The notes: generated by a model from the sequence alone, not told the origin. Positions 7,304 to 16,053 are shown, counted from the stretch's first letter. The stretch is 20,589 nucleotides of DNA from an uncultured Veillonella sp. (GCA_900552715.1 USAV01000024.1:1-20589), one strand, 5' to 3'. A program made the numbers and translations.

Positions 7304-8893
7304 TTAGTACATTTTCTTTAATGTAATGCCACTATAGTAGTGACGCAAAATAGTTTGGTAATAATTTGTATCCCCTGGTGTCGCACGCTTAGCCATTTCT
7401 GCAGCGCCCCATTGAGACATACCAAGACCATGTCCCCAACCGTGGCCTTTAATATAGACAGTATCATTGCTACCAGTAAAATTATGATATGCCTTACCTG
7501 TATCTTTAGCTGGGTTATAATTTACATAAAAATCAAATAGTGTTGATTTCAAGCCTAAAATACTGCGTAAAGAATCCCCATCAATGGTCGTTTTTCCAGA
7601 GGTACCTATGAAAGTAGCACTCTTAATTCGACCAGATACGCCGCGGTCAGATGTTTGTTGACCTGGCTTGCCAAGAGGTGTCAATTGAATACTCTTCAAT
7701 TTGCCAACCCCTTTACTAGCTGCGTTAAGCTTACTTTCAAGGGCCTGACGAGAAGTAGTAACCGTCCAGTTCGATGTAGATGTGCCAGTACTAAAATCCT
7801 TTACACCTTTCAAATACGGTACATCACTACCCCAAACATTGACACTATCTTCAGTATAACCGCCACCATCAGAATGGAATAAAGCATTGATAGGGCGTTG
7901 GTTATATAACATAACCATCCCCTTTGTTTTATTAACTGCATTTGTAGTAGCTTGCGTTTCACCACTAACCCCATTATAAACTTGGTGATCTGTGGACGTA
8001 CTCACATCATACAGCTTACCTTTATTCTCTTCCATAGTATGAAGAGCATAAGTTCGAGCAGCTACAGCTTGTGCTTCTAGTGCAGCTGCTGGCCAAGATG
8101 GAACGACTTCTTGCGGAACTACGCCATAAAGATAGTCTTCAAGAGGCACAGAATTAATGACCATCATCTTTCCATTATTAGCACGTAATGTAAGTCCTCC
8201 ACGATAGCCTTTGCCTTCAAACAAGAATGGTGCATCACTATTGGCTGGTTTTAATGTAACTACTGTATCAATGACCTTGCCATTGACAGCAATTTTACCA
8301 CTTCGAATACCAACAGAGGTACCACGGTTTGCACTGATTGTACTTACTTGACCATTAGCACTATTTAACACAACCAGATTAGCAGTAGATGTAACTGTAG
8401 CATCGGAACTGCGACTACCCAATAACACGCGCACATTTGGTACATTTTCTACACGCTCCGTAGCAGGTGTAACAACAGAACCTACTTTATTACGCGTAAT
8501 AGCAGCCGTATTAGCTTTAATACTATTGGCTTCAGAAGTTTTTACAGCCTTAGATGCAGCTGGCTTTACCGTTGTAGCCTTAGCACTAGTAACTGTAGAT
8601 TTTGCAACAGGCTTTTGAGCCGTTGTTGCAGCCTTAGTTGCATTTGACTTCGGAGTCACTTTTGGCACAGGCTTTGGAGCCGGTTTAGTTACAAGTGGTC
8701 GAAAAGTTGACCGCTTCGTCGTATTTACTTTCGATACATTTGTTGTAGATACTGTTGATTTCGGCATTGGCTTTTTAGTTACTACTGTACTTTTATGTTG
8801 CAATGTAGCTCCCTGTGCTACAGAAGCACCACCAATATTTACACCTAAAAACAACGTTGCCATTATCATCAATTGTAATCGTTTCGTTTTCAT
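7304..8893 (-). CDS. Secreted SpoIID/LytB-domain protein (probable peptidoglycan lytic enzyme)
   Basis: Numbered from the ATG at 8893, residues 1-29 form a signal peptide ending near VAQGA. Residues of about 30-150 are a low-complexity stretch rich in Lys, Thr, Pro, Ala, Ser and Val, a likely flexible wall-spanning linker. The SpoIID/LytB domain follows: VPLEDYLYGVVPQE (249-262) with the expected catalytic Glu262, AVAARTYAL (276-284), and GHGWGHGLGMSQWGA (483-497). SpoIID is a lytic transglycosylase that cuts glycan strands lacking stem peptides; here a role in vegetative wall remodelling or division is inferred. An ATG at 8899 overlaps the ruvB stop by four bases, but the CAGGGA ribosome site is 7 bases from the second ATG and almost touches the first, so 8893 is preferred. 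Confidence 0.85.
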   Translation of the reverse strand: MKTKRLQLMIMATLFLGVNIGGASVAQGATLQHKSTVVTKKPMPKSTVSTTNVSKVNTTKRSTFRPLVTKPAPKPVPKVTPKSNATKAATTAQKPVAKSTVTSAKATTVKPAASKAVKTSEANSIKANTAAITRNKVGSVVTPATERVENVPNVRVLLGSRSSDATVTSTANLVVLNSANGQVSTISANRGTSVGIRSGKIAVNGKVIDTVVTLKPANSDAPFLFEGKGYRGGLTLRANNGKMMVINSVPLEDYLYGVVPQEVVPSWPAAALEAQAVAARTYALHTMEENKGKLYDVSTSTDHQVYNGVSGETQATTNAVNKTKGMVMLYNQRPINALFHSDGGGYTEDSVNVWGSDVPYLKGVKDFSTGTSTSNWTVTTSRQALESKLNAASKGVGKLKSIQLTPLGKPGQQTSDRGVSGRIKSATFIGTSGKTTIDGDSLRSILGLKSTLFDFYVNYNPAKDTGKAYHNFTGSNDTVYIKGHGWGHGLGMSQWGAAEMAKRATPGDTNYYQTILRHYYSGITLKKMY

Positions 8894-8895
8894 TG

Positions 8896-9900
8896 TCATT
8901 TCCCTGTCTGTGAAATACCTAAATGCTCATAGGCCAATTTAGTAGCCACCCTCCCACGTGGTGTGCGTCCTAAAAATCCTAATTGCATCAAATATGGTTC
9001 ATACACATCTTCGATGGTATCTCTCTCTTCGCTGATAGCCGCAGCAATAGTATCAATACCTACTGGACCACCATCATACTTTTCAATAATACACTCCAAC
9101 ACACGTCGATCGATTCGATCGAGTCCCTCTTTGTCTATGTATAAACGTTGTAACGCTTCATCTGCAATTTCCTGAGTGATAACCCCATCACCAATAACTT
9201 GTGCAAAATCACGAACCCGTTTAAGTAGACGATTTGCAATACGCGGTGTTCCCCTTGAACGACGCGCTATTTCGCTAGCCCCAGTTGGCTCAATCCCAAT
9301 ATTGAGTATTTCTGCGGCCCGAGTCACAATAAACTCTAATTCCGGTTGTTTATAATATTCCAACCGGTTAATAATACCAAAGCGGTCCCGCAATGGTGCC
9401 GCCAAAGCCCCGGCTCGTGTAGTGGCACCAACCAAAGTAAACTTTGGCAAATCAATGCGCACCGTTCGAGCACTTGGCCCCTTACCGATGATAATATCGA
9501 TAGCATAGTCCTCCATAGCAGAGTACAATACTTCCTCTACGCTACGAGACAAGCGATGAATTTCATCGATAAATAGTACATCGTGATCATCTAAATTTGT
9601 TAAAATCGCAGCCAAGTCACCAGACTTTTCAATGGCAGGACCCGAGGTTATGCGAAAATTAACACCCAATTCATTCGCAATAATTCCTGCCAAAGTAGTC
9701 TTCCCAAGACCTGGTGGACCATAGAGCAATACATGATCTAAGGCTTCACCACGTTGCTTAGCCGCCTGAATATACACATTTAGATTGCCTTTAGCCTCTT
9801 CTTGACCTACATACTCATTAAAGAACTTTGGTCGTAGGCTATATTGCCACATATCTTCTTCGTGCTCGCCATTTCCGACAAGGCGTACTTCTTCGTTCAT
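8896..9900 (-). CDS. ruvB: Holliday junction branch migration ATPase RuvB
   Basis: RuvB hexamers pull DNA through the RuvA-bound Holliday junction. The 334-residue AAA+ protein has Walker A GPPGLGKTT (61-69), Walker B VLFIDEIHRL (108-117), the sensor and arginine-finger stretch GATTRAGALAAPLRDRFG (158-175), and the C-terminal winged-helix segment GFLGRTPRGRVAT. Its ATG lies two bases after the ruvA stop, with AAAGGA upstream. Its stop overlaps a possible start of the SpoIID-domain gene. I saw no LexA-type box ahead of the ruv genes, so damage control of the operon is not supported by the sequence. Confidence 0.98.
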   Translation of the reverse strand: MNEEVRLVGNGEHEEDMWQYSLRPKFFNEYVGQEEAKGNLNVYIQAAKQRGEALDHVLLYGPPGLGKTTLAGIIANELGVNFRITSGPAIEKSGDLAAILTNLDDHDVLFIDEIHRLSRSVEEVLYSAMEDYAIDIIIGKGPSARTVRIDLPKFTLVGATTRAGALAAPLRDRFGIINRLEYYKQPELEFIVTRAAEILNIGIEPTGASEIARRSRGTPRIANRLLKRVRDFAQVIGDGVITQEIADEALQRLYIDKEGLDRIDRRVLECIIEKYDGGPVGIDTIAAAISEERDTIEDVYEPYLMQLGFLGRTPRGRVATKLAYEHLGISQTGK

Positions 9901-9902
9901 CC

Positions 9903-10511
9903 TTATCGTCCTTTCCCAAGCTCAATCAAGCTGACCTTAATCAGCTCAGATACATCGCGTTTACCATCATCTAATGACTCCACAATATCAGCCACATCTC
10001 GCTCGGAGTATCCTAGTGATACAAGAGCTTCAATAGCCTCTCCTGCAGCGCCACTTGCAGTAACGCCAATTGGCTGAATCACCGCCGGTGACTCCGTAGA
10101 GATATATGTCATTTTAGCTAACTTATCCTTTAATTCAAGAACAAGTCGCTCTGCAGACTTCTTGCCAATACCAGGCAATTTAGTTAATTGCTGAACTTGA
10201 CCATTGATTACTGCTAATTTAAAAGCCTCCGGTGTCATGCCAGACAAAATACCTAACCCTACCTTAGGACCTATACCGGAAACAGAAATGAGTAGAATAA
10301 ACAGCTCATATTCCTCTTCCGTCCAAAAGCCATAGAGTTGCATCGCATCTTCCCGTACATTTAAATACGTGAATAACGTTGCCTCTTGGCCTTCAATCAA
10401 TTGTTGACGCGTAGTGGTCGGCACATATACGCGATACCCTACGCCATGTACATCTACGTAACAAGACTCTTTAAAGAGATGTGTTACGATGCCCCGTACA
10501 TACCCTATCAT
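9903..10511 (-). CDS. ruvA: Holliday junction branch migration protein RuvA
   Basis: RuvA forms tetramers that hold the four-way junction flat and load RuvB. The 202-residue protein has the N-terminal OB-fold (MIGYVRG...VDVHGVGYRVYVP), two helix-hairpin-helix motifs (ISVSGIGPKVGLGIL, about 75-89, and LPGIGKKSAERL, 112-123), a variable linker, and a C-terminal three-helix domain (about 155-202) that contacts RuvB. The start codon shares one base with the ruvC stop (TAATG), and ruvB follows two bases after its stop. Confidence 0.97.
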   Translation of the reverse strand: MIGYVRGIVTHLFKESCYVDVHGVGYRVYVPTTTRQQLIEGQEATLFTYLNVREDAMQLYGFWTEEEYELFILLISVSGIGPKVGLGILSGMTPEAFKLAVINGQVQQLTKLPGIGKKSAERLVLELKDKLAKMTYISTESPAVIQPIGVTASGAAGEAIEALVSLGYSERDVADIVESLDDGKRDVSELIKVSLIELGKGR

Positions 10512-11005
10512 TATACCAACCTCTTCAATCTATCATTGTGAGAACTATGGGCCGTACAGATGGCAACAGCTAATGCATCTGCCGTATCATCGGGCTTAAT
10601 TTTCTCACGAATCCCCAAAATATTCATGGTCATATAAATAACCTGATTCTTATCAGCCTTACCGTATCCTGTAACAGCTTGCTTGATTTGTAGCGGTGTA
10701 TATTCATAAATAGGAATACGCTGTTGTTCAGCTGCTAACAAGATAACTCCACGTGCTTGCCCAACCTTAATCGCCGTCGTTACATTGCGATTGAAGAACA
10801 ATTCCTCTACGCCGAACTTATCCGGTTTAAATTCCTCTAGAATATCACTTAGATCATTAAATAAAATTTCTAACCGTTGTGAATCAGTTAATTCCTTAGG
10901 AGTTGTAATAGCCCCATAGGCTACTGGCGTTAATTTGCTGCCCTTCACGTCAATAATGCCATATCCACATATAGCCGTGCCTGGGTCAATACCTATTATT
11001 CGCAT
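10511..11005 (-). CDS. ruvC: Crossover junction endodeoxyribonuclease RuvC
   Basis: RuvC is the Holliday junction resolvase that nicks two opposed strands. The 164-residue product has the RNase H-like acidic residues in place: Asp7 in IGIDPGT, Glu67 in FGVEELFF, and Asp140 and Asp143 in KPDDTADALAVAI. It is the first gene of the ruvC-ruvA-ruvB-SpoIID-queA-tgt-yajC-MTHFS-secD-secF unit. An AGGGGG ribosome site stands before the ATG, and an extended -10 promoter lies about 60 bases upstream. Confidence 0.97.
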   Translation of the reverse strand: MRIIGIDPGTAICGYGIIDVKGSKLTPVAYGAITTPKELTDSQRLEILFNDLSDILEEFKPDKFGVEELFFNRNVTTAIKVGQARGVILLAAEQQRIPIYEYTPLQIKQAVTGYGKADKNQVIYMTMNILGIREKIKPDDTADALAVAICTAHSSHNDRLKRLV

Positions 11006-11067
11006 CTCAACCCCCTAGTTTAAAAATGAGATAAGCTGTCGCCTACCTCCATTACATAATCTATTTT

Positions 11068-11076
11068 ATTATAGCA
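11068..11076 (-). promoter_or_regulatory. Extended -10 promoter of the ruvC-secF operon
   Basis: On the minus strand TGCTATAAT is an extended -10 element with a perfect TATAAT (11068-11073). The -35 region is poor, as is common with extended -10 promoters. Transcription would start near 11060, about 55 bases before the ruvC ATG. An ATTCATGAA motif overlaps the -35 region. Confidence 0.6.
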
Positions 11077-11172
11077 CAATACCACATCGAAGTTCATGAA
11101 TTTCAATATAAAATTTATAAGAAATCTATTAGTATTCTTAACATTTACAAAAACTCTAAATTTCATGAATCA

Positions 11173-11204
11173 ATAAAAAAGGAGCACCCCTCAGAGTACT
11201 CCTT
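11173..11204 (-). terminator. Intrinsic terminator after yebC
   Basis: On the minus strand an 11-bp stem (AAGGAGTACTC with GGGTGCTCCTT, two G-U pairs) has a TGAG loop and is followed by TTTTTT. It starts a few bases after the yebC stop and ends the trmD-to-yebC unit, separating it from ruvC. Confidence 0.88.
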
Positions 11205-11208
11205 AATA

Positions 11209-11946
11209 TTATTCTTCTTCGTCGTCTGGCAAAATACCATTGTGATATACATTTTGTACATCATCAAGATCATCCAATACGTCTAGCATTTTTTGCATTT
11301 TTACAGCATCATCACCAGTCAATTCAATTGTAGTATCTGGAATCATTGTGATTTTCGCTACTTCTGTTTCAATGCCCGCATCAGCAAGAGCTGATTCTAC
11401 CGCATCATAATCTTCAGGAGTAGTATAAATTTCAAATACATCATCTTCGGACTTAAGATCTTCTGCGCCCGCTTCAAGAGCTAACATAGTCAATTCATCT
11501 TCGTCATGACCTTCTTTATCGATAACGAATACGCCTTTAGATTTAAACATCCAACCTACACAACCGCTTTCACCAAGGTTACCACCTTGTTTAGAGAATG
11601 CATGGCGTACATCGGCAGCCGCACGGTTACGATTATCCGTCATAACCTCTACAGTAACGGCAACACCGGCAGGACCATAACCTTCATATACGATTTCTTC
11701 GTATGCGTTCATATCCGTAGCGCCAACGCCCTTATCGATAGCACGTTGAATATTATCCTTAGGAATATTGTTTTCACGAGCTTTTTGTAAAGCCAATTTC
11801 AAACGCATATTACCTGTTGGATCGGCACCACCCATACGTGCTGCTACAGTAATTTCACGACCGATTTTCGTAGCCAATTTAGCCTTCAATGCATCGGTTT
11901 TACCTTTTTTATGTTTAATATTTGCCCATTTTGAATGTCCTGACAT
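11209..11946 (-). CDS. YebC/PmpR family translation or transcription factor
   Basis: The 245-residue acidic protein has the diagnostic YebC start MSGHSKWANIKHKKGK and the block KARENNIPKDNIQRAIDKG. YebC proteins were annotated as DNA-binding regulators, and members have more recently been linked to relief of ribosome stalling at proline-rich stretches. Which role applies here cannot be read from sequence. yebC is often found next to ruvC, and here the two are adjacent but separated by a terminator and a promoter. AGGAGG lies before the ATG. The gene follows the SPOUT methyltransferase gene by 9 bases and ends the operon. Confidence 0.95.
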   Translation of the reverse strand: MSGHSKWANIKHKKGKTDALKAKLATKIGREITVAARMGGADPTGNMRLKLALQKARENNIPKDNIQRAIDKGVGATDMNAYEEIVYEGYGPAGVAVTVEVMTDNRNRAAADVRHAFSKQGGNLGESGCVGWMFKSKGVFVIDKEGHDEDELTMLALEAGAEDLKSEDDVFEIYTTPEDYDAVESALADAGIETEVAKITMIPDTTIELTGDDAVKMQKMLDVLDDLDDVQNVYHNGILPDDEEE

Positions 11947-11955
11947 AGACGCCTC

Positions 11956-12528
11956 CTATTTATTCCACCATGCCTCGCCCCGCAGCCGATCAAGGATAAT
12001 CGATACAGCACTACGCACAGATAAATGATTGTATTCACCATGGCCATATATAGGTTCTAAAATATAGTCAAAGCTTTCCATCGTTTCTTTTGTCATACCA
12101 TAACCGGTACCAAATAATACTAACACAGGGCGCCCCTCATTTTCAAGATGTTCACGCATCCGTGCATAGGAAATTGTATTATCATAGGTACGTGCATCTG
12201 TTGTCGCCACAATAGGTTTCATACCTTCTAGGTCTTCAATCATTCGCACTGCTACTGCAATAGAGTTAACCAACTCCACGCCGGTGAAAGCATCCTTGCG
12301 ATCTGGATTGTATGTAGAACCAAATCCAGATTTCCAATGTTCCATGATGGTGCGCACCAACTCACGCTGAGCAGGTATATTGTGAATCACAAAATATTTA
12401 GATACATCATAGGTAATAGATGCTCGTGCAATATCGTGAATATCATAATTTGTAATGGCCGTCGTAATGACCTCTTTATGCTTGTTCATAATTGGATAAT
12501 GAACAAGTCCAATATATAAATTAGCCAA
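11956..12528 (-). CDS. SPOUT-family RNA methyltransferase (COG4752-type)
   Basis: This is a protein of about 190 residues with the TrmD-like SPOUT fold. The C-terminal part has the knot motifs VLVLFGTGYGMT and HGEYNHLSVRSAVSIILDRL, which form the S-adenosylmethionine pocket. The family is usually encoded next to trmD, and its RNA target is not established as far as I know. The reading frame extends to a TTG at 12549, but relatives start at the NLYIGLVHYP strand. A TTG at 12526-12528 with GGAG 9 bases upstream gives that start and is preferred. The gene lies directly behind the second ATP-grasp gene with no promoter visible, so it is probably transcribed from upstream. Confidence 0.8.
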   Translation of the reverse strand: MANLYIGLVHYPIMNKHKEVITTAITNYDIHDIARASITYDVSKYFVIHNIPAQRELVRTIMEHWKSGFGSTYNPDRKDAFTGVELVNSIAVAVRMIEDLEGMKPIVATTDARTYDNTISYARMREHLENEGRPVLVLFGTGYGMTKETMESFDYILEPIYGHGEYNHLSVRSAVSIILDRLRGEAWWNK

Positions 12529-12567
12529 AGCCTTAAATCTCCACAACAATAAAAATACAAAATAAAA

Positions 12568-13869
12568 TTAATCGATTAAAAGCGGTACAAAATAAGCTTC
12601 AGTACCGGCAATCTCTTCTGGAGAAAAACGACAACCGACTGCAGAAGCTTGATCGCCAAGCATAAAGCAAGATAATGTCAAACAGCCTTCTTTCGTACCA
12701 CTATCTACGGTATGAGTAAAGTGTTTCTGCTTAATAAAGTCCTGATACATAACCTTTTTACTGTCCCGACAAACTATATCATCATAGTTATCTACAAATT
12801 TCTCCATGTATAGTTCAGCTTGATTTCCACGTTTTTGAACAACCTGAATATTTCGCCCTTCACGGCCCCAAATTTCCTTTTGAATATAAAGTCCATCATC
12901 AAGGTTCGGGAAATCACTTTCAAAATAGGACGGCGTCAAATAGCGCTCGATAATATCTCGCTCAGGGGCAGTAAAAAATTGGTTTGTTAAGTATAGAGCA
13001 TACACTAAGGACATAAACGATTTATTCTGTAAAATAATCGCCTCTGGTGGATTAAATAGATTAAAGCGGTATTCATTATACAAATCTAAAAACATTTCAC
13101 CTAGTGGTTCACCATCTGCTGTAGTTTCATCAATCAATAGTTCCATGGGATGTAAACGATACAGATTGGCTGCATGACCACCGTCAGATAATAGAATACC
13201 CTCATCATCAATGACCATATCATAAAAGGATAGGAATCGAACATCTGCTTCTGGGCATGCTGATTTCATAGCCTGTAAGAGAAACTGTGTAGTTCCATAG
13301 TCCTCTAAATAATCATGAAAGCACCCGAAAACAAAGGGTTCTGTTTCATTATCCGTCATCATATTATGTTGTTTATTAGTCACACTATATTTTTTACGAG
13401 ATGTTCCTTCATATACGCGTTTCAAAAAACGTTCAAGTTCATTATAAGCATCTATATTAGGATCTACTTTATCGAAATATCGTGCCGCTACACCATTAGC
13501 ATAATAACTTTCAATTAGAAAGCAGGGTGTATCCGCATTAATCTCGACCATGCGCAATTGTCCTCTATCATCAAGGACAAAGTCAAATCGAGATAACCAT
13601 GTAGGTAAGCCCAATGGATTCCCACGATGTAAATAGGGAATCAAATTTTCGGGCATATCCATATTGAGAGCAAACTCATCAGGTGCCTGTTGAAATACCT
13701 TAGCGGCTTTACAAAATATTTGAAATAACATGCGCGACGCATGTCGAATTTCATCATAAAAACCAGCCGGAAAAGATTGTGTAGAAAGCGCAGGATACCG
13801 ATCATCATAGCCTTCATAATCTACAAAGGGCAATATATTCGTATCAAGTTCATCTATATACGATTTCAT
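12568..13869 (-). CDS. Glutathionylspermidine synthase-like ATP-grasp ligase, copy A
   Basis: The 433-residue protein matches the synthetase half of bacterial glutathionylspermidine synthase and E. coli YgiC/YjfC and lacks the amidase domain. Its Mg-ATP residues are kept: LSRFDFVLD (92-100) and MVEINADTP (107-115) supply Arg, Asp, Glu and Asn; the lysines are in QNKSF and KEIWGREG; the C-terminus ends in the family's FVP(H/L) region. The reaction should be ATP-driven amide formation between a carboxyl and an amine, but substrates are unknown. An ATG at 13884 exists, but GGAGG at 13877-13881 fits the ATG at 13869, which matches the start of copy B. The two copies are about four-fifths identical by eye. 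The upstream small membrane protein gene ends only 14 bases before this start. Confidence 0.85.
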   Translation of the reverse strand: MKSYIDELDTNILPFVDYEGYDDRYPALSTQSFPAGFYDEIRHASRMLFQIFCKAAKVFQQAPDEFALNMDMPENLIPYLHRGNPLGLPTWLSRFDFVLDDRGQLRMVEINADTPCFLIESYYANGVAARYFDKVDPNIDAYNELERFLKRVYEGTSRKKYSVTNKQHNMMTDNETEPFVFGCFHDYLEDYGTTQFLLQAMKSACPEADVRFLSFYDMVIDDEGILLSDGGHAANLYRLHPMELLIDETTADGEPLGEMFLDLYNEYRFNLFNPPEAIILQNKSFMSLVYALYLTNQFFTAPERDIIERYLTPSYFESDFPNLDDGLYIQKEIWGREGRNIQVVQKRGNQAELYMEKFVDNYDDIVCRDSKKVMYQDFIKQKHFTHTVDSGTKEGCLTLSCFMLGDQASAVGCRFSPEEIAGTEAYFVPLLID

Positions 13870-13883
13870 AATATCGGCCTCCA

Positions 13884-14444
13884 TTAGGAACTACTAGAAC
13901 GTACACCTGCACTACCAAAACCAGACTTTTGACCTATAGAAGAGGCTTTTTGACTTCTACGCTTCTCATAGTCTTTATACGTACGTCGTCCTAAAGAACT
14001 ATGCGTATTTGAACCTGTTGTTGTATATACATTAGGCTCCTCATAGGGTTTTAAAGGGGCTGCCACACGATAGGTCATAGTTCGTCCATCCATACGCGCT
14101 GTAGGTGGATTAAATCCATGAAAAATATAGTAGCCTGCTGCAATACTAGGTAACAGCCCCGCTAAACCAGCGTCCCATACTAAATTTCCACTAGTATCGC
14201 GGTGAAAGGTAACAGACCGGTTATCATCATATAAAGCTGTTTCTTTACCATCTCCATGGTTTAATAGAGAATAACGATTACCTTGATTATCCTTTAATCG
14301 AACTTCCCCGTCATTTGCTTCAGGATAGATTTTATCACATACAACATAAGCAATGTCATTCCAGTATGAATACACACCAACGAGGCCCGCTACAGCGGCA
14401 AAAGCACTCGTTATGTATAGAGTTTTCTTACTTGGCTTATACAT
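13884..14444 (-). CDS. Small membrane-anchored protein with YgiB/YjfM-like tail, copy A
   Basis: I recognise no exact family. The 186-residue protein has an N-terminal helix (about 8-28) after KPSKK, a conserved core NHGDGKETALYDD with SVTFHRD, a second hydrophobic stretch (LLPSIAAGYYIFHGF, about 98-112), a Ser/Thr/Arg-rich linker and the tail IGQKSGFGSAGVRSSSS. E. coli YgiB and YjfM (DUF1190), which are paired with YgiC and YjfC ATP-grasp enzymes, also have a central hydrophobic stretch and a Gly-Phe-Gly/Ser-rich tail. A distant match is inferred from context, tail and size; unlike YgiB there is no lipoprotein cysteine. GGGAG precedes the ATG. The gene lies between DUF350 and the ligase gene. 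The tail might be what the ligase modifies. Confidence 0.6.
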   Translation of the reverse strand: MYKPSKKTLYITSAFAAVAGLVGVYSYWNDIAYVVCDKIYPEANDGEVRLKDNQGNRYSLLNHGDGKETALYDDNRSVTFHRDTSGNLVWDAGLAGLLPSIAAGYYIFHGFNPPTARMDGRTMTYRVAAPLKPYEEPNVYTTTGSNTHSSLGRRTYKDYEKRRSQKASSIGQKSGFGSAGVRSSSS

Positions 14445-14455
14445 AGGACACTCCC

Positions 14456-14887
14456 TTAGTGCACAGCACCACTAACAACGAGAGCAAGACCTACAAAGAT
14501 ACCAAATACGAGGATACCCGCTGCAGTATTACCACGCATAATCTCTTCAGATAAATTATATTTTCGATGCCATAAATTAATAAACATATAGCCTGTTACA
14601 AACAATATAATGCCTAAAATAGCATATACGATACTGGCCACCACACCATGCAATAAAGATGTATCAGCAGTAGTCACTACAGGAGACATGATGACAGCGC
14701 GCAAAATTTCACCAATACCGATAAATGAACCCGCTGAGAGCCATGCTACAGCACAGTTACCACGTTTAATTTCTTCGCTGAATTTGCCGGGTACAAAGAA
14801 ATCAATAACAGTATTAGCTGTTAACATTAGAAAAATTCCAAAACAAGCATAAAAAATCGTCAATAATACATCTGGTATATAAATCAT
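14456..14887 (-). CDS. DUF350 (YjfL-like) four-helix membrane protein
   Basis: The 143-residue protein has four membrane helices (about 6-26, 46-66, 80-103, 121-141). It is an internal two-fold repeat: FSEEIKRGNCA (36-46) recurs as LSEEIMRGNTA (112-122), each leading into a membrane helix. This is the DUF350 pattern of E. coli YjfL, which is encoded with the YjfC ATP-grasp enzyme. Its biochemical role is unknown; a channel or membrane scaffold has been suggested for such proteins. AGGAGG overlaps the stop of the upstream DUF4178 gene. It exists only in copy A; the corresponding gap in copy B (17968-18011) has no remnant. Confidence 0.85.
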   Translation of the reverse strand: MIYIPDVLLTIFYACFGIFLMLTANTVIDFFVPGKFSEEIKRGNCAVAWLSAGSFIGIGEILRAVIMSPVVTTADTSLLHGVVASIVYAILGIILFVTGYMFINLWHRKYNLSEEIMRGNTAAGILVFGIFVGLALVVSGAVH

Positions 14888-14897
14888 AATAAGCCTC

Positions 14898-15968
14898 CTA
14901 ATAATATAATTTTGTATTGGATGTGTTATTAGAGTTGCTGGTAGGATACAACCGTTCGCGTCCCGTATTATCCCCTAGTCGAACCATAGTCGCATAGTTA
15001 TCGAGTATATGAGAGCTGATTAATGTACGATCAATAATTTTCCAATCCTCTTGTGTCAATTTTGATTGTTCACATACCTTAACCTTAGTTTGTCCATCCG
15101 TATTGGTAATGATATACACCAAGTCCCCAGAATAAAATACAATAACTTCATGTCCCTCTTCTAAGTTGTCCCGCTCATTTTTAATATCACCATTCACAGA
15201 ATCAATCAAATCTAATGCGGTGCTAACAGGGTCCAACGAAGACGTGTATACATAATCGCCATCCGAATCTGTTTTTGTATAATATGCAGATGTGTCATGC
15301 ATATGTTCTTTTGCCGTATAAGGCACTCCAAACATAGCGCGTATACTATGCCAAGACAAATCATTGTCCGACCAAAATAAAAATAGTAAAAATAGTACAC
15401 CATACCCCACGCCAACAGCAATAGATCCAAACCTCTTTTTCATTGATTTGTTACGCATCTTTTGCTTAATAGCTTGAGCGGCTGCATCATTACAAAGACG
15501 AATGTTCGCCAAGGGCACTCGTGATCCTTCGGCAAACATTTTTTTACCTTCAAACCACTCTTCTTCAAAGAATACACTAGCACCACCTTCACAAGGTAGC
15601 TGATATTCTCGATATCCTGCGCGGTCCCCTACGGAGGCACCACTTTCACCATCCACATCGACAACCTTTTCTAAACCGATTTGATGTAATGTAAAATCTT
15701 TCCCCGGCCGTGTATGAAAGGATGTTCTAGATACGGTACACCATTCATTATCATTATACTCAATGGTTAACCATATTTTATCGATTCCCTCAACAGCCTC
15801 TAGTCCATATTCATGCCAATAATCACCAGGTGATTTTGTCATAGACGGCTGGCCCCTATAGGATTGTTCCTTATCTGCTTTTGGAATAATCTCTATATAT
15901 TTAATTTTCTCAGTGATTACATAACGGCTGCCATGAACCTCTAAGACATCATAACAATTAAACTCCAT
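14898..15968 (-). CDS. DUF4178 membrane protein, copy A
   Basis: Numbered from the ATG at 15968, the 356-residue protein has a DUF4178-type cytoplasmic domain (about 1-155): CYDVLEVHGSRYVI, then WHEYGLEAVEGIDKIWLTIE, and FFEEEWFEG. A basic stretch and a single helix (181-200) follow, then a C-terminal domain of about 150 residues, predicted outside the membrane, starting near FGVPYT. DUF4178 genes recur beside DUF350, PspA-type and polyamine or ATP-grasp genes; the molecular role is unknown. The frame extends to an ATG at 16016, but GAGAGGG fits the ATG at 15968, and copy B starts at the same residue. Identity to copy B is only about a third by eye. Confidence 0.78.
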   Translation of the reverse strand: MEFNCYDVLEVHGSRYVITEKIKYIEIIPKADKEQSYRGQPSMTKSPGDYWHEYGLEAVEGIDKIWLTIEYNDNEWCTVSRTSFHTRPGKDFTLHQIGLEKVVDVDGESGASVGDRAGYREYQLPCEGGASVFFEEEWFEGKKMFAEGSRVPLANIRLCNDAAAQAIKQKMRNKSMKKRFGSIAVGVGYGVLFLLFLFWSDNDLSWHSIRAMFGVPYTAKEHMHDTSAYYTKTDSDGDYVYTSSLDPVSTALDLIDSVNGDIKNERDNLEEGHEVIVFYSGDLVYIITNTDGQTKVKVCEQSKLTQEDWKIIDRTLISSHILDNYATMVRLGDNTGRERLYPTSNSNNTSNTKLYY

Positions 15969-16030
15969 ACGCACCCTCTCTAAAGTAGACATAACCACAA
16001 CTGCTACGAAGTACACCTATTATCCTTTGT

Positions 16031-16053
16031 TTAACCATACTCTATATGGTCAA
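16031..16053 (-). repeat. Hairpin between the two cassettes
   Basis: TTAACCATA (16031-16039) and TATGGTCAA (16045-16053) form a 9-bp stem with one G-U pair and a 5-nt loop in the gap between ligase B and DUF4178 A. No U-run follows on the minus strand. A TTGACC hexamer lies in the stem, but no good -10 box sits at the right distance. It may be an attenuator, an mRNA-stability element or chance. Confidence 0.3.

Noticed and set aside
12529..12549. Seven-residue extension of the SPOUT methyltransferase from a TTG at 12549
   Set aside because: Family members start at the NLYIGLVHYP strand, and the GGAG site fits the TTG at 12526-12528.
15969..16016. N-terminal extension of DUF4178 copy A (16 residues)
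   Set aside because: The ribosome site and the alignment with copy B both support the ATG at 15968.
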